A stretch of DNA of 64,000 nt, from assembly GCF_049478495.1 (NCBI RefSeq), contig NZ_CP168083.1:186001-250000 (forward strand). Reading direction: 5' to 3'. The stretch's first letter is position 1; each line of letters begins with the position of its first letter. A program made the position numbers and the translations under genes. Below, piece by piece: positions 53,292-62,772 of the stretch. The notes beneath the pieces were generated by a model that did no database searches, was not told the origin of the DNA, and worked only from the letters and a program-made list of their open reading frames with translations. This DNA is from P36-A1 sp049478495. Its GTDB lineage: Bacteria > Bacillota_I > Bacilli_A > JAJDGJ01.

Positions 53292-54170
53292 ATGAAACGT
53301 AAAAATATTATTATTAAACTATTAACTATTATCACAATGTTTTTTTTACTTAATAACAATAATGTTATTAAAGCTAAAGTTACTACTAAAACAACAACAG
53401 TAAGTAAAGCTAAAAAAATAGTATACACTTATAATTCTAAGTATTCTAATTACTATAATAATCAAAAGATACTCAGCAAGAAAACGACATATACCTATTA
53501 TAGTAATAAAAAGCTTAAATCTAAGCAAATTAAGTATTATAATAAATACTCACAATACTATAAAACTACTACAATTTCATACAATAAAAAAGGAATTAAA
53601 ATTAAGACTAAGACAAAACTAGTTAAATACTTATATAATAGAGTAGAAAGAAAGTCATTTTATCAACTATATCAAGCAATATATAAAAAAAACAACAATA
53701 ATATTTATGTATATACTGATAATTATAATGCTAAAGAAAAGAAATATATTAAAAAGGCAATAACTAATATTAACAATGTATCAGGTCGAACAGGAAAAAA
53801 GACTGGTAAAAAAGCTAACTTTAAACTTGTGCTTACAAATAATAAAAATAAGGCTAATATTATAGCTTTAACTTCAAATAAAATATATCGAGTAAATAAT
53901 GCTACTGTATTAGGCCAATTTAAGACAAATGTCGCTAAGAAATTAGTATATGTTACAAGATTTACTAAAACAAATGATAAAAATCCATTAAGTACCTATA
54001 TACATGAGCTAGGGCATACTTTAGGTATGGGTCACTATGTAAACATAAGTAAAAATGGAAATCCTAAAAATGTTGTATCAAATAATGCCTCGATTATGGG
54101 CTACAATAATATAAGTAAGCCAACTATTAATGATACAAAAGAGTTACAGTATTTATATGGTAAGTATTAA
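53292..54170 (+). CDS. Secreted metzincin-type zinc metalloprotease with Lys-rich N-terminal repeats
   Basis: 292 residues from the ATG at 53292 with AAAGGGAG upstream. The signal peptide is at about 1-27. A Lys/Tyr/Thr-rich region (28-130) has repeats like TYTYYSNKKLKSK and ISYNKKGIKIKTKT. The catalytic domain (about 135-292) has the zinc motif HELGHTLGMGH (~237-247) and a Met-turn NNASIMGYNN (~265). This combination defines metzincins (matrixin-like). The cationic repeats echo the Arg-rich tail of the BspA-like protein upstream. It probably acts on wall or host proteins. Confidence 0.87.
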   Translation: MKRKNIIIKLLTIITMFFLLNNNNVIKAKVTTKTTTVSKAKKIVYTYNSKYSNYYNNQKILSKKTTYTYYSNKKLKSKQIKYYNKYSQYYKTTTISYNKKGIKIKTKTKLVKYLYNRVERKSFYQLYQAIYKKNNNNIYVYTDNYNAKEKKYIKKAITNINNVSGRTGKKTGKKANFKLVLTNNKNKANIIALTSNKIYRVNNATVLGQFKTNVAKKLVYVTRFTKTNDKNPLSTYIHELGHTLGMGHYVNISKNGNPKNVVSNNASIMGYNNISKPTINDTKELQYLYGKY

Positions 54171-55039
54171 TGTTGTAAGTGTTTAGATTTTTTTATACGA
54201 TAATCTTGTAGATGGGCAAAGTTACTACCAAAAACATCAGAAGTATTAGTGACAGACATAAAGGCTTCAGGATCAATGCTTCTAACAGCATCAATAACAT
54301 CAACCATTTGTTCATACTCAACAACTGTATAAAGCATTTTATAATTGCTGTTAGAGTAGTATCCTGTGCCATCTAATACAGTAACACTCTTATTAGTATG
54401 ATCAATTATATTTTGAGCTATCTCTTTATATTGACTCGATATAACCATAATTGACTTACTTGGTTGAGCACCCTCAACAATAAAAGCAATTGCTTTAGCT
54501 CCAATGTAAACTGAAACTAATGTTAGTAAAGAATTTTCCAAACCAATAATAAATATAGAAGGAATAATAACAATAATATCCATGAACAAGACAGTAGTGC
54601 TTTTATTAATATGCAAATATTTCTCTGCAAATTTACCAACTAAAGGTGAACTAGCTCCAGTAGATTCTCCTTTGTAAATAAAACCAATACCAGCACCCAT
54701 TAACAAACCTGCAAAAATTGACGCAATTAAACTATTTTCAAGTTTAAAAGCAATACCTGTAGTTAAGTCTAGAAAAACAGAAGTTAAAATAACAGTAACA
54801 ATAGTACGATAAATCAACTTTTTGTCTAATAGTTTAAATCCAATAATAATTAGAATACCATTTAAGATAAAATTTGAATATGCTGTTGGAATATTTAAAG
54901 TGTAATATAAAAGCATAGTAACACCAGTAATGCCTCCTTCACCTAAATTATTAGCTAAAGCAAAACCGTTTACTGATAAAGCAACACATACTATACCTAA
55001 TAAAACATAAAAATTTTTCATATTAAAAATAGTCTTCAT
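54167..55039 (-). CDS. YitT family membrane protein (DUF161/DUF2179)
   Basis: 290 residues. Five to six membrane segments fill about 1-200 (ANNLGEGGITGVTMLLYYT ~29 and STGASSPLVGKFAEKY ~130 are family blocks). The C-terminal DUF2179 ligand-binding-like domain lies at about 210-280 (YTVVEYEQMVDVIDAVRSID, DPEAFMSVTNTSDVFG). Function unknown. It converges on the protease gene with a 4-base overlap of the 3' ends and no terminator between them. Confidence 0.92.
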   Translation of the reverse strand: MKTIFNMKNFYVLLGIVCVALSVNGFALANNLGEGGITGVTMLLYYTLNIPTAYSNFILNGILIIIGFKLLDKKLIYRTIVTVILTSVFLDLTTGIAFKLENSLIASIFAGLLMGAGIGFIYKGESTGASSPLVGKFAEKYLHINKSTTVLFMDIIVIIPSIFIIGLENSLLTLVSVYIGAKAIAFIVEGAQPSKSIMVISSQYKEIAQNIIDHTNKSVTVLDGTGYYSNSNYKMLYTVVEYEQMVDVIDAVRSIDPEAFMSVTNTSDVFGSNFAHLQDYRIKKSKHLQH

Positions 55040-55590
55040 AATTATACCTCCAAAAATAATACTAATATCTAAAAAATATTATAACACATTATAGACACTT
55101 AATTACTTCTTTAAACACATAAATTTACATATAGATTATTTAAATTTCTAATAAAATAAATATTATTTTTACTAACATAACTATAATTTAATTTTATTAA
55201 GTAATTAATATTTATTAACTGTATTTTATCAAAAGTACTTTATTTATCAGATATAATATTTTTATCAAATTAGTAAGAGCTATACAATGTATTTAAATAA
55301 TACTGGTATTCAAAAAAACCTTATTCTTCACAGTATTATTATTGTAATGAGTACCCTTAATAAAATATTCTGTTTGAGTGTAATACAATACATTAATAGT
55401 AATTATTATTTGATACTAAGGTTTAAAATTTGATGATGATCGTTTAAGCTATGCCACTATAATTGTAATTAACTTTGTAAGCAGTCAATTCATATAAATT
55501 ACAAGTATTTTTTATTCCCAATAAGTCTGTATTTGTATGTGTGGTTATAGAAGTCTAAGTTGTATAAAAAATAAACAGTATACTCAAACA
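55040..55590 (+). other. Gene-free AT-rich spacer
   Basis: Between the YitT start and the terminator of the YfhO gene. I find no ORF with a ribosome site, no tRNA and no clear repeat; minus-strand promoter sequences for YitT are expected at its left end. Confidence 0.4.
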
Positions 55591-55591
55591 G

Positions 55592-55641
55592 AGAAAACTC
55601 TATCAATATTAAGCGTGTAACTTAATAAAAGATAGAGTTTT
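55592..55641 (-). terminator. Terminator of the YfhO-family gene
   Basis: AAAACTCTATC (55594-55604) pairs with GATAGAGTTTT (55631-55641) with an inner TATTAAG/CTTAATA stem. Bidirectional in form. Confidence 0.85.
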
Positions 55642-55647
55642 TACTAT

Positions 55648-58104
55648 TTAAAGGTATTTCTTAGTTCTAAAATATTGAACACTTACTAGTGCTACAATAC
55701 TAATAGCTGCAATAGTTGAGATAATTAACCCTAGAGTAAAGTCATTTCTTTTAAGAGTAATAACTATTTTATTATTACCAGACTTAACACTTGCTCCAAT
55801 AAAATGACCATTAATTTTTCTTGTGTCAACTACTTCATCATTTACACTTATAATATAATCCTTATCATATATTATAGATGTCGCTAGAAAGCCATCACTA
55901 GGCATATTTAAGTCAAATTCATACTTTTCATTAAAGTGTTCTTGATTGTTAGTAGTAGTTATAACATTTTTCAATTTAACTTTATTATTAGGAATAAAAT
56001 ACAATTTATAATTATGATATTTATTTAATTTTTTATGAGACATACTTTTCAAAGATACATATTTTTTGTTTGAAAACTTACTAGCACTAGCCATAATAAC
56101 TACAGTGTCATTTGCAGGTTCATTATAAAAATTCACAGGTCTAACACCAGTACACACATTACTAAAACAAAAATTTTGTTTAGAATTAACATTATTTTTA
56201 GTACTCATTTCAAAATACAGAGTACCATTCTCTAAGCCTTTAGTAGAAATAAGGTTAAAGCTTTGATTCTTTCCTTTTTCAATGTTTAAGCTACCTTCTT
56301 TTATAAGATACTTAGAGCCTTCAAACTGGTAATTATTATTATTAGTATTACTATCAACAAAAGTATCTTGTGTTATAGCTAAAATGCGATCTAGATTGTT
56401 TTTATTATCATAAAGTTGTTTATCAGATTGAACTTGATTGTTAGTTACTCCATATATAAATGGTGTTGCATCATATGTTTTATTAGAATAATATACTTGT
56501 TTAACAGAAAATAACTTTCTGAAAATATCATTATTATAATATCTTTCACGTTGTGTACGATTACTAAAAGTACTGCGACCTAAATTTACAAATTCATTAT
56601 AAAACATATCATAATCTTTTGTTAAGATAGAAGAGTACAATATAGGACTGTAATGGTTAATTGCAGCATTCATATTTGTAACATTTAAAGTACGATAATA
56701 ATCTGACTTAATATTATTGTCATAATAATTATCAACTTTTTTAGTTAGTATTTTTTCATAGAATGTTTTTACACTAATTCTGTTACTATTAACATAAGTA
56801 CTAGTAACAGTAAGGATTGGTAGAAGTATTAAAAGGCTGTATTTATATTTATCATACCTATTAAGGAGTATTAAAAAAATAATAAATTGAATAAGCATTG
56901 GAATAATAATTTTTTTCCCACTGAATTGTTCAGTATGTAAATAAGGAATAAAGACATACATTAATGCAAGAATGATAGTAATGAATAAGCTAATATTTTT
57001 GTACTTAGTCTTTTTATCAAGTAACATTGAGAACAATAGTATTAGCACTAAAGGTAAAGCATACATGTGCACTTTGCGATGAGTGTATTGCAATATATTT
57101 AATAAATAATTAAAATGCCCTGATAAAAATATTATTATTAAAGGTACAAGTAAAATATAGATATACTTCTTTTTAAAATTGAGAAAGCCTAATATGAAAG
57201 TAAATGCCGTAACTATTCCAATACCTTGACTATAAGGACTATCAAATATTAAAAAGACTAACCTTTTTGGACTATTCATTATTATAGGAACACTACTACG
57301 TATTTGACTAGATCTATTACTAGTTATAATTGCAAAGGCTTCTGGTATAAATACTATAGCTGCAAGCATCACACCTAAAGCATAGGATAGGATAGTTTTA
57401 AAAATTAGGGTTTTAAGTTTAATGCTTGCATTACTTATATTGTAGTAATAGAGTATAAATACTATTTGAGTAAAGCCAATAATAAGGGCAAAGAAAAAGT
57501 TTGTATACAGTATTAAAGCAACAGAGATTATAAATTTAATAATGCCTTTTCCATCGACTAGATCACATAAGGCATAATATGATAAAAAGATGAAGGGAAA
57601 GTAATAGAAAAACATAAAGTGATGTGAGAAATGCCATAAGACACAGCCACTAAAGGCTGTAATACTTGCAAAGATAAAACAATACCACTTAATTTTAATA
57701 GAGTCTTCATAAAAGTATTTTCCTAGTCTATTATAAAGTAAATAGGAAAATAAATATGTTAGAACTAAAGTAGAAATCTGCATAAATTTTATTACAGTTA
57801 AAGTGCTTAGACTAGGAACTAATAATGACAACATTAAATAAGGATTTAAAAATCCATGATAATATAAATTAGCATAATCTTGAGTAGTTCCATAATTCAT
57901 TGTGATAGGTTGAAATAAATTGCCAGTTTTATAAAATGTCTCTCTATAATAATCAATAAATCTTGCATGTTGCGTTAAAAAATCACCTTTAGCTGTTCCA
58001 AACATTAGCCCATTATGTTCAAAAAAACCAAAAATCGCAATAACACACAATAAAAATATTGTAAAAAATAGATAAGAACTATACTTTGTATTTAAATTCT
58101 TCAT
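55648..58104 (-). CDS. YfhO-family membrane protein, GT-C-like lipid or polymer glycosyltransferase
   Basis: 818 residues. About twelve membrane segments occupy residues 12-440, including the N-terminal GDFLTQHARFIDYYRETFY loop with an acidic residue typical for GT-C enzymes. A large outside domain (450-780) with a beta-rich end (DKDYIISVNDEVVDTRKING) is followed by a last membrane segment (790-810). In Bacillus subtilis YfhO and relatives glycosylate lipoteichoic or wall polymers. Monocistronic. A related surface-sugar role fits galE and the glycosyltransferase at 62772. Confidence 0.9.
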   Translation of the reverse strand: MKNLNTKYSSYLFFTIFLLCVIAIFGFFEHNGLMFGTAKGDFLTQHARFIDYYRETFYKTGNLFQPITMNYGTTQDYANLYYHGFLNPYLMLSLLVPSLSTLTVIKFMQISTLVLTYLFSYLLYNRLGKYFYEDSIKIKWYCFIFASITAFSGCVLWHFSHHFMFFYYFPFIFLSYYALCDLVDGKGIIKFIISVALILYTNFFFALIIGFTQIVFILYYYNISNASIKLKTLIFKTILSYALGVMLAAIVFIPEAFAIITSNRSSQIRSSVPIIMNSPKRLVFLIFDSPYSQGIGIVTAFTFILGFLNFKKKYIYILLVPLIIIFLSGHFNYLLNILQYTHRKVHMYALPLVLILLFSMLLDKKTKYKNISLFITIILALMYVFIPYLHTEQFSGKKIIIPMLIQFIIFLILLNRYDKYKYSLLILLPILTVTSTYVNSNRISVKTFYEKILTKKVDNYYDNNIKSDYYRTLNVTNMNAAINHYSPILYSSILTKDYDMFYNEFVNLGRSTFSNRTQRERYYNNDIFRKLFSVKQVYYSNKTYDATPFIYGVTNNQVQSDKQLYDNKNNLDRILAITQDTFVDSNTNNNNYQFEGSKYLIKEGSLNIEKGKNQSFNLISTKGLENGTLYFEMSTKNNVNSKQNFCFSNVCTGVRPVNFYNEPANDTVVIMASASKFSNKKYVSLKSMSHKKLNKYHNYKLYFIPNNKVKLKNVITTTNNQEHFNEKYEFDLNMPSDGFLATSIIYDKDYIISVNDEVVDTRKINGHFIGASVKSGNNKIVITLKRNDFTLGLIISTIAAISIVALVSVQYFRTKKYL

Positions 58105-58518
58105 TAAATAATTCTCCTTTTTATAAATGTATTTAATTTATAAAGACTAGTTTATCATTTATTAAAGTCTAATAATAGCTAAAATAAAGCTATGTGCACA
58201 ATAAACAAAAATAATTTTTTGCTAATAACAATTTCATAATTTAGTGTTAACAATAGATAATTATCTAAAATATAATTAACGATTTCATATAATGATATTA
58301 ATAAAAAACACAGTTTTGAAGAGAGTGATATTTTGATAATATTACACAATTAGTGTATGACTTAAATCATTCTTTATTTGCATTATTAAAGATAATATTT
58401 ATAAATAAATGTAAAATATGCTTTTTCTGTGTAAATCAATAACTTCACAACAATCCCACAAAGCACACATTTGAATGCTAAAAGTGGGTATTATAATACT
58501 ATGCAAGGATGTGTTAAG
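58105..58518 (+). other. Intergenic region with promoters of the divergent YfhO and receiver genes
   Basis: No gene. A TATAAT at 58492-58497 preceded by TTGAAT at 58471-58476 (15-base spacing) is a plausible promoter just ahead of the receiver gene. The rest is AT-rich without visible structure. Confidence 0.4.
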
Positions 58519-58881
58519 ATGTATAAAATTCTAGTAGTAGAAGATGATTATAAAATACAAGAGTTAGTAGTAGAATTATTATTAAGTAGAAACTATGAAG
58601 TGAAGTTTGCTTCTAGTGGCATCGAAGGATTATATATATATCAAAATGAATTGTTTGATTTAGTTATTACTGATTTAATGATGCCACATATTGATGGATA
58701 TGGTTTTATAGATAGAATTAGAGAATATGATTCTAAGACAAAGATAATTGTTTTAAGTGCTTTAGATCAAGAAGAAACCCAACTGAAAGGTTTTGATCTA
58801 GGTATTGATGATTATATTTGTAAGCCTTTTTCAACAAGAGTATTTTTAAAAAGAGTAGAAGCTTGTTTAAGCAGATTATAA
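58519..58881 (+). CDS. Single-domain response regulator (receiver only)
   Basis: 120 residues from the ATG at 58519 (AAGGA 9 bases upstream). A complete receiver: acidic pocket VVEDD (~7), phospho-acceptor Asp in VITDLMMPH (~52), Thr/Ser switch in VLSALDQ (~80) and Lys in CKPFS (~102). It ends right after the receiver; no DNA-binding domain. It is closely similar to the receiver of the next gene (shared VITD.MMP, LKGF.LG.DDY..KPFS), 34 bases downstream, so it probably arose by duplication and may act as a phosphate sink or competitor for the same kinase. Confidence 0.88.
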   Translation: MYKILVVEDDYKIQELVVELLLSRNYEVKFASSGIEGLYIYQNELFDLVITDLMMPHIDGYGFIDRIREYDSKTKIIVLSALDQEETQLKGFDLGIDDYICKPFSTRVFLKRVEACLSRL

Positions 58882-58915
58882 AAATAAAAAAATTTAAAAG
58901 AAAAGAGTGATTTTA

Positions 58916-59587
58916 ATGAGTAAAATATTAATAGTAGAAGATGATTTAAATATTCAAGATATTGTTGCAGAGTTGTTACAAGAAGAAGGATATGAAGTAA
59001 AAAGAGCTAATGATGGTCAACAGGGTTATGAAGCCTTTAAAGAAGGAGACTTTGATTTAGTAATAACTGATGTTATGATGCCTATTATGGATGGTAATAA
59101 TTTAGTTAAACTTATTAGAGGTAAAGATAAGAATGTCAAAATATTAATGTTGACTGCTTTAGGTGAAGAATACGATGAATTAAAAGGTTTTGAATTAGGT
59201 GTTGATGATTATGTTGCAAAGCCATTTTCATTTAATATCTTACTAAAAAGAATAGAAGCATTATTAAGAAGAAATTCAATTATTAATGAATCAACAAGTA
59301 AAAAGATATCATATGATAATATTATGCTTGATGATACAAGTCACAGTGTTTTAGTGGAAGATAATGAAGTAGCATTAACTTTAAAAGAGTTTGAAATACT
59401 TAAAATACTTATGAATAATGTTGGGAAAGTAATATCAAGAGAAATATTACTAGATCAAGTATGGGGTTATAGTTATTATGGTGATACAAGAGTAATCGAT
59501 ACTCACATTAAAAATATAAGAAAAAAGACAGGGATATCAAAAATTAAGACGGTGACTGGAATTGGTTACAAACTCGAAGAAATTTAA
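58916..59587 (+). CDS. OmpR/PhoB-family response regulator
   Basis: 223 residues from the ATG at 58916. The receiver (1-118) has acceptor Asp in VITDVMMP (~51) and Lys in AKPFS (~101). The winged-helix Trans_reg_C domain (about 130-223) has LTLKEFEILKILMNN and GDTRVIDTHIKNIRKK. It overlaps the kinase gene by 26 bases, so the two are translationally coupled. Targets cannot be read from the sequence. Confidence 0.94.
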   Translation: MSKILIVEDDLNIQDIVAELLQEEGYEVKRANDGQQGYEAFKEGDFDLVITDVMMPIMDGNNLVKLIRGKDKNVKILMLTALGEEYDELKGFELGVDDYVAKPFSFNILLKRIEALLRRNSIINESTSKKISYDNIMLDDTSHSVLVEDNEVALTLKEFEILKILMNNVGKVISREILLDQVWGYSYYGDTRVIDTHIKNIRKKTGISKIKTVTGIGYKLEEI

Positions 59588-60986
59588 TCTTAGAAAACAT
59601 TTTAAATGGCAAAATAGTCGTTTAGGAAAGAAGACTTTTAATTTTTCTTTAATAGTATTTTTAATGTTCAGTGTAATTGTTTATATAATGATTTATACAG
59701 GTATTCCTACATTGTATAAATACTATAAAACAGTAAATCTTAATACTCAAATTAATAGAGTAGTTAATGAAAGTGACGATATGCAAGAACTTGAATATAA
59801 TTTACAAATTATGAAAAGACATAGTAATGCAATTGTTACATATGAAATAAATGGTGAATTTTATAATTGTTTCTTTCAAGAGTATTGTACAAGTGTCCCA
59901 AATCAAAATATTGATATTAGAGGACGTAATGGAATAAACTATATTAAAGTTGATACATCAGTAAAAATAGATGATGAATTAGTATATATTCATTTTATAA
60001 TGCCTTTAAGCTCTACTCAGGAAGTTCAAAATATCTTAGTATTATTCTTACCATTATTTGGTTTATTATCTGTTAGCATGGCCTTATTGTTGTCTAATTT
60101 AATATCTTCAAAATTAAGTAGTGGCATAATAAAATTAAATGAAGATGCTAAAAAAATTACAAACCTAGACTTTAATGTAGATCAAAGTATTAAAAGTGAT
60201 GATGAATTAGGTGATTTATCTATTAGTCTTAAAAAACTTGCAAATGAATTAGAAACTAATATAAATCAATTACAAAAGACAAATGAAAAGCTTTATTCAG
60301 ATATTGAGAAGGAACGTATTATGGAAGAGGAAAGAAGAGCATATATCGCAACTCTTTCTCATGATTTAAAAACACCTTTAACAGCAATTAAGGGACAGCT
60401 TGAAGGAATGATTTATAATGTTGGTAAATATAAAGATCGAGATACATATTTAAAGAAAAATGTCTCACTAGTTAATAACATGCAAGAAATCATACAATCA
60501 ATTATTATTTCATCTAAATTAGATGATTATAATACAACCTTAAATATAACTGATTTTAATATAATAAGACATGTTACTCTAGTATTAGATGAACTTGATT
60601 TCAATATTGAAGCTAAAAATATTGATGTATTGGTTAATATTGATAATGATTTAAATATTAAAGCAGATGGTAGTCTTTTCTCTAAAGCTTTAACTAATTT
60701 AATATCAAATGCTATTGAGTATTGTGATGATAATACTCAAATAGTAATAGCAGCAAATCAAGATTATTTTGAAATTACTAATATTACTAAAGACTTTGAT
60801 GATAGTATTCTTAAAGATAATTTAATTTTTAAACCATTTTATAGACAAGATAAATCTCGTAATAAATCAGGAAGTGGTTTAGGAATGTATATTAGTAAAA
60901 AAATAATAGAACTACATAAGTTTAAAATAACACCAAGTTTTGAAAAAGAAAGTAAAATGTTTAAACTTAAAATAGAATTTAAATAA
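59562..60986 (+). CDS. Membrane sensor histidine kinase
   Basis: 474 residues if TTG at 59562 is used; no ATG is near in frame. Two membrane segments (about 27-50 and 160-182) enclose a sensor domain of about 105 residues with two Cys (CFFQEYC). HAMP-like region ~183-235, coiled coil, HisKA with phospho-accepting His in ATLSHDLKTPLTAIKG (~270), N box NLISNAIEYCDD (~378), G box SGSGLGMYISKK (~440). Partner of the upstream regulator, and probably also of the single-domain receiver. Confidence 0.93.
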   Translation: MVTNSKKFNLRKHFKWQNSRLGKKTFNFSLIVFLMFSVIVYIMIYTGIPTLYKYYKTVNLNTQINRVVNESDDMQELEYNLQIMKRHSNAIVTYEINGEFYNCFFQEYCTSVPNQNIDIRGRNGINYIKVDTSVKIDDELVYIHFIMPLSSTQEVQNILVLFLPLFGLLSVSMALLLSNLISSKLSSGIIKLNEDAKKITNLDFNVDQSIKSDDELGDLSISLKKLANELETNINQLQKTNEKLYSDIEKERIMEEERRAYIATLSHDLKTPLTAIKGQLEGMIYNVGKYKDRDTYLKKNVSLVNNMQEIIQSIIISSKLDDYNTTLNITDFNIIRHVTLVLDELDFNIEAKNIDVLVNIDNDLNIKADGSLFSKALTNLISNAIEYCDDNTQIVIAANQDYFEITNITKDFDDSILKDNLIFKPFYRQDKSRNKSGSGLGMYISKKIIELHKFKITPSFEKESKMFKLKIEFK

Positions 60987-60991
60987 TACTT

Positions 60992-61031
60992 AAAAACAGC
61001 TCATATCACAATGATATAAGCTGTTTTTTTT
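60992..61031 (+). terminator. Bidirectional terminator after the kinase
   Basis: AAAAACAGCT and AGCTGTTTTT with inner TATCA/TGATA pairs; shared with the convergent XRE gene. Confidence 0.85.
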
Positions 61032-61506
61032 ACTTTATAAAGATATTTTTAATATTTTTAATACCTATAATTAGAAAAGTAATTAGACCACTAAAAATAA
61101 AAATATAGCCAATAATAATTAGGAAAAAGTTTTCATGTAATATTCCTTGAGCATCAATATACTCAACACTAATTGATTTTATTATAAAACTTATAACACC
61201 TAATATTAATAAGGCAAAACCAATAATAAGTGATATTAAGTTCAATTTTGCCTTTTTATTTTCATTACCATCATCTATTAACTTTTTAGTTAAATTATTA
61301 ATAGTCTTATCTTTTAAGATCAACTCATCTAACGATATAGCAAAATAATTTGCAATTAATATTATAGTTTCTAAATCAGGAAGGTTTTTATTGTTTTCCC
61401 AATTAGAAACAGCTTGTCTAGAAACATTTAAAATATTAGCCATTTGTTCTTGTGTTAAATCATTATCAACTCGTAATGATTTTATTTGACTACCAAAATC
61501 ATTCAT
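61030..61506 (-). CDS. XRE-family regulator with C-terminal membrane segments
   Basis: 158 residues. The helix-turn-helix Cro/CI domain spans about 7-62 (LTQEQMANILNVSRQAVSNWEN) and the C-terminal half has two membrane segments (about 88-110 and 125-150). Membrane-tethered regulators of this layout are common in Firmicutes and often autoregulate. Target unknown. It stands between the two-component system and galE on the opposite strand. Confidence 0.88.
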   Translation of the reverse strand: MNDFGSQIKSLRVDNDLTQEQMANILNVSRQAVSNWENNKNLPDLETIILIANYFAISLDELILKDKTINNLTKKLIDDGNENKKAKLNLISLIIGFALLILGVISFIIKSISVEYIDAQGILHENFFLIIIGYIFIFSGLITFLIIGIKNIKNIFIK

Positions 61507-61794
61507 TCAATCACCTCTTTTTACAATTATATTATATAAAATGTTTATTAATAAAACTAGCAAGTATCTCTTACTATTACCTTATAGAACATGTTAAGCT
61601 CTTCTTTACATGTAAATCACTAATAATAATGTAACAAATAATAGCTGAGATATTATTACCAGTAACCTTCTAAATGATTGTATACAATGGAAGAAAATTG
61701 TAAGACTTTTGTAAGATTAATGTAACATAATAAAGTTTTCTTAATGATAAAATTAATAAAACACAAAGTCATTGTGTGTAAAGGAGGAATATAT

Positions 61795-62772
61795 TTGCTA
61801 GTATGTGTAACAGGTGGAGCTGGTTATATTGGTTCTCACCAAGTAAGAATGTTATTAGATAATAATTATGAAGTTTTAGTTATAGATAATTTATCAACTG
61901 GACATTATGATGCTATAGATAAAAGAGCTTTAATAGAGTTATGTGATTTAAGGGATAGAGATCGTTTAAAAGAAATATTTAGCAACTATGATATAGATGC
62001 AGTAATGCACTTTGCAGCAGTCTCGATAGTAAGTGAAAGTATTAATAATCCATTATATTACTTTGATAATAATGTATATGGACTACAAGTTTTATTAGAA
62101 ATAATGAATGAACATTATGTTGAGTATATTGTATTATCATCAACGGCTGCAACTTATGGAGTGCATGAAATTATGCCTATTACAGAAGAGTATGAAACTA
62201 ATCCAATAAATGCTTATGGTGAAACTAAACTTGCTATGGAAAAAATACTTAAGTGGGTAGAACAAGCATATGGTATAAACTATATGGTTTTAAGATACTT
62301 TAATGTTGCAGGAGCAAGCTTAGACTCAAAATTAGGAGAAAGACATAATCCGGAAACGCATCTTATTCCTATTATTATGCAAGTAGTTAATGGTAGTAGA
62401 GAATATCTAAGTGTATATGGAAATGATTATGATACCCAAGATGGTAGTTGTATTAGAGATTATATTCATGTATTAGATTTATGTGATGCTCATATTCTAG
62501 CTTTAGAAAGTTTAATAAAAACAAAAAAAAGTAATTTCTATAATCTAGGATATAATCATGGATACTCTGTATTAGAGATAATTAAAGCTACAGAAAGTGT
62601 TATTGGAAGAAAACTACCTTATAAAATAGAGTCTAGAAGAAGTGGTGATCCAGCAGAGTTGATTGCTTCTAATGTAAAGATAGTAGAAGATTTAAATTGG
62701 ATACCTAAATATGATGATATTAATATCATTATTGAAACGGCATATAATTATGAATGTAAAGGTGTTAAATAA
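61795..62772 (+). CDS. galE: UDP-glucose 4-epimerase
   Basis: 325 residues from the TTG at 61795, chosen because AAGGAGG lies 7-14 bases upstream and the product then begins MLVCVTGGAGYIGSH, the exact start of this family. An earlier ATG frame (61744) adds 17 residues without a ribosome site. Rossmann motif TGGAGYIG, catalytic Ser in LSSTAATYG (~119) and YGETK Tyr-Lys pair (~145). It interconverts UDP-glucose and UDP-galactose. Overlaps the glycosyltransferase by 1 base. Confidence 0.95.
   Translation: MLVCVTGGAGYIGSHQVRMLLDNNYEVLVIDNLSTGHYDAIDKRALIELCDLRDRDRLKEIFSNYDIDAVMHFAAVSIVSESINNPLYYFDNNVYGLQVLLEIMNEHYVEYIVLSSTAATYGVHEIMPITEEYETNPINAYGETKLAMEKILKWVEQAYGINYMVLRYFNVAGASLDSKLGERHNPETHLIPIIMQVVNGSREYLSVYGNDYDTQDGSCIRDYIHVLDLCDAHILALESLIKTKKSNFYNLGYNHGYSVLEIIKATESVIGRKLPYKIESRRSGDPAELIASNVKIVEDLNWIPKYDDINIIIETAYNYECKGVK

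Noticed and set aside
53195..53428. A 77-codon minus-strand ORF with hydrophobic sequence
   Set aside because: It is the shadow of the signal peptide region of the metalloprotease gene; no ribosome site.
58519..58881. The single-domain receiver as a truncated pseudogene
   Set aside because: All receiver active-site residues are intact, it has a ribosome site and a clean stop, and only about 35 bases separate it from the next gene, with no trace of an output domain.
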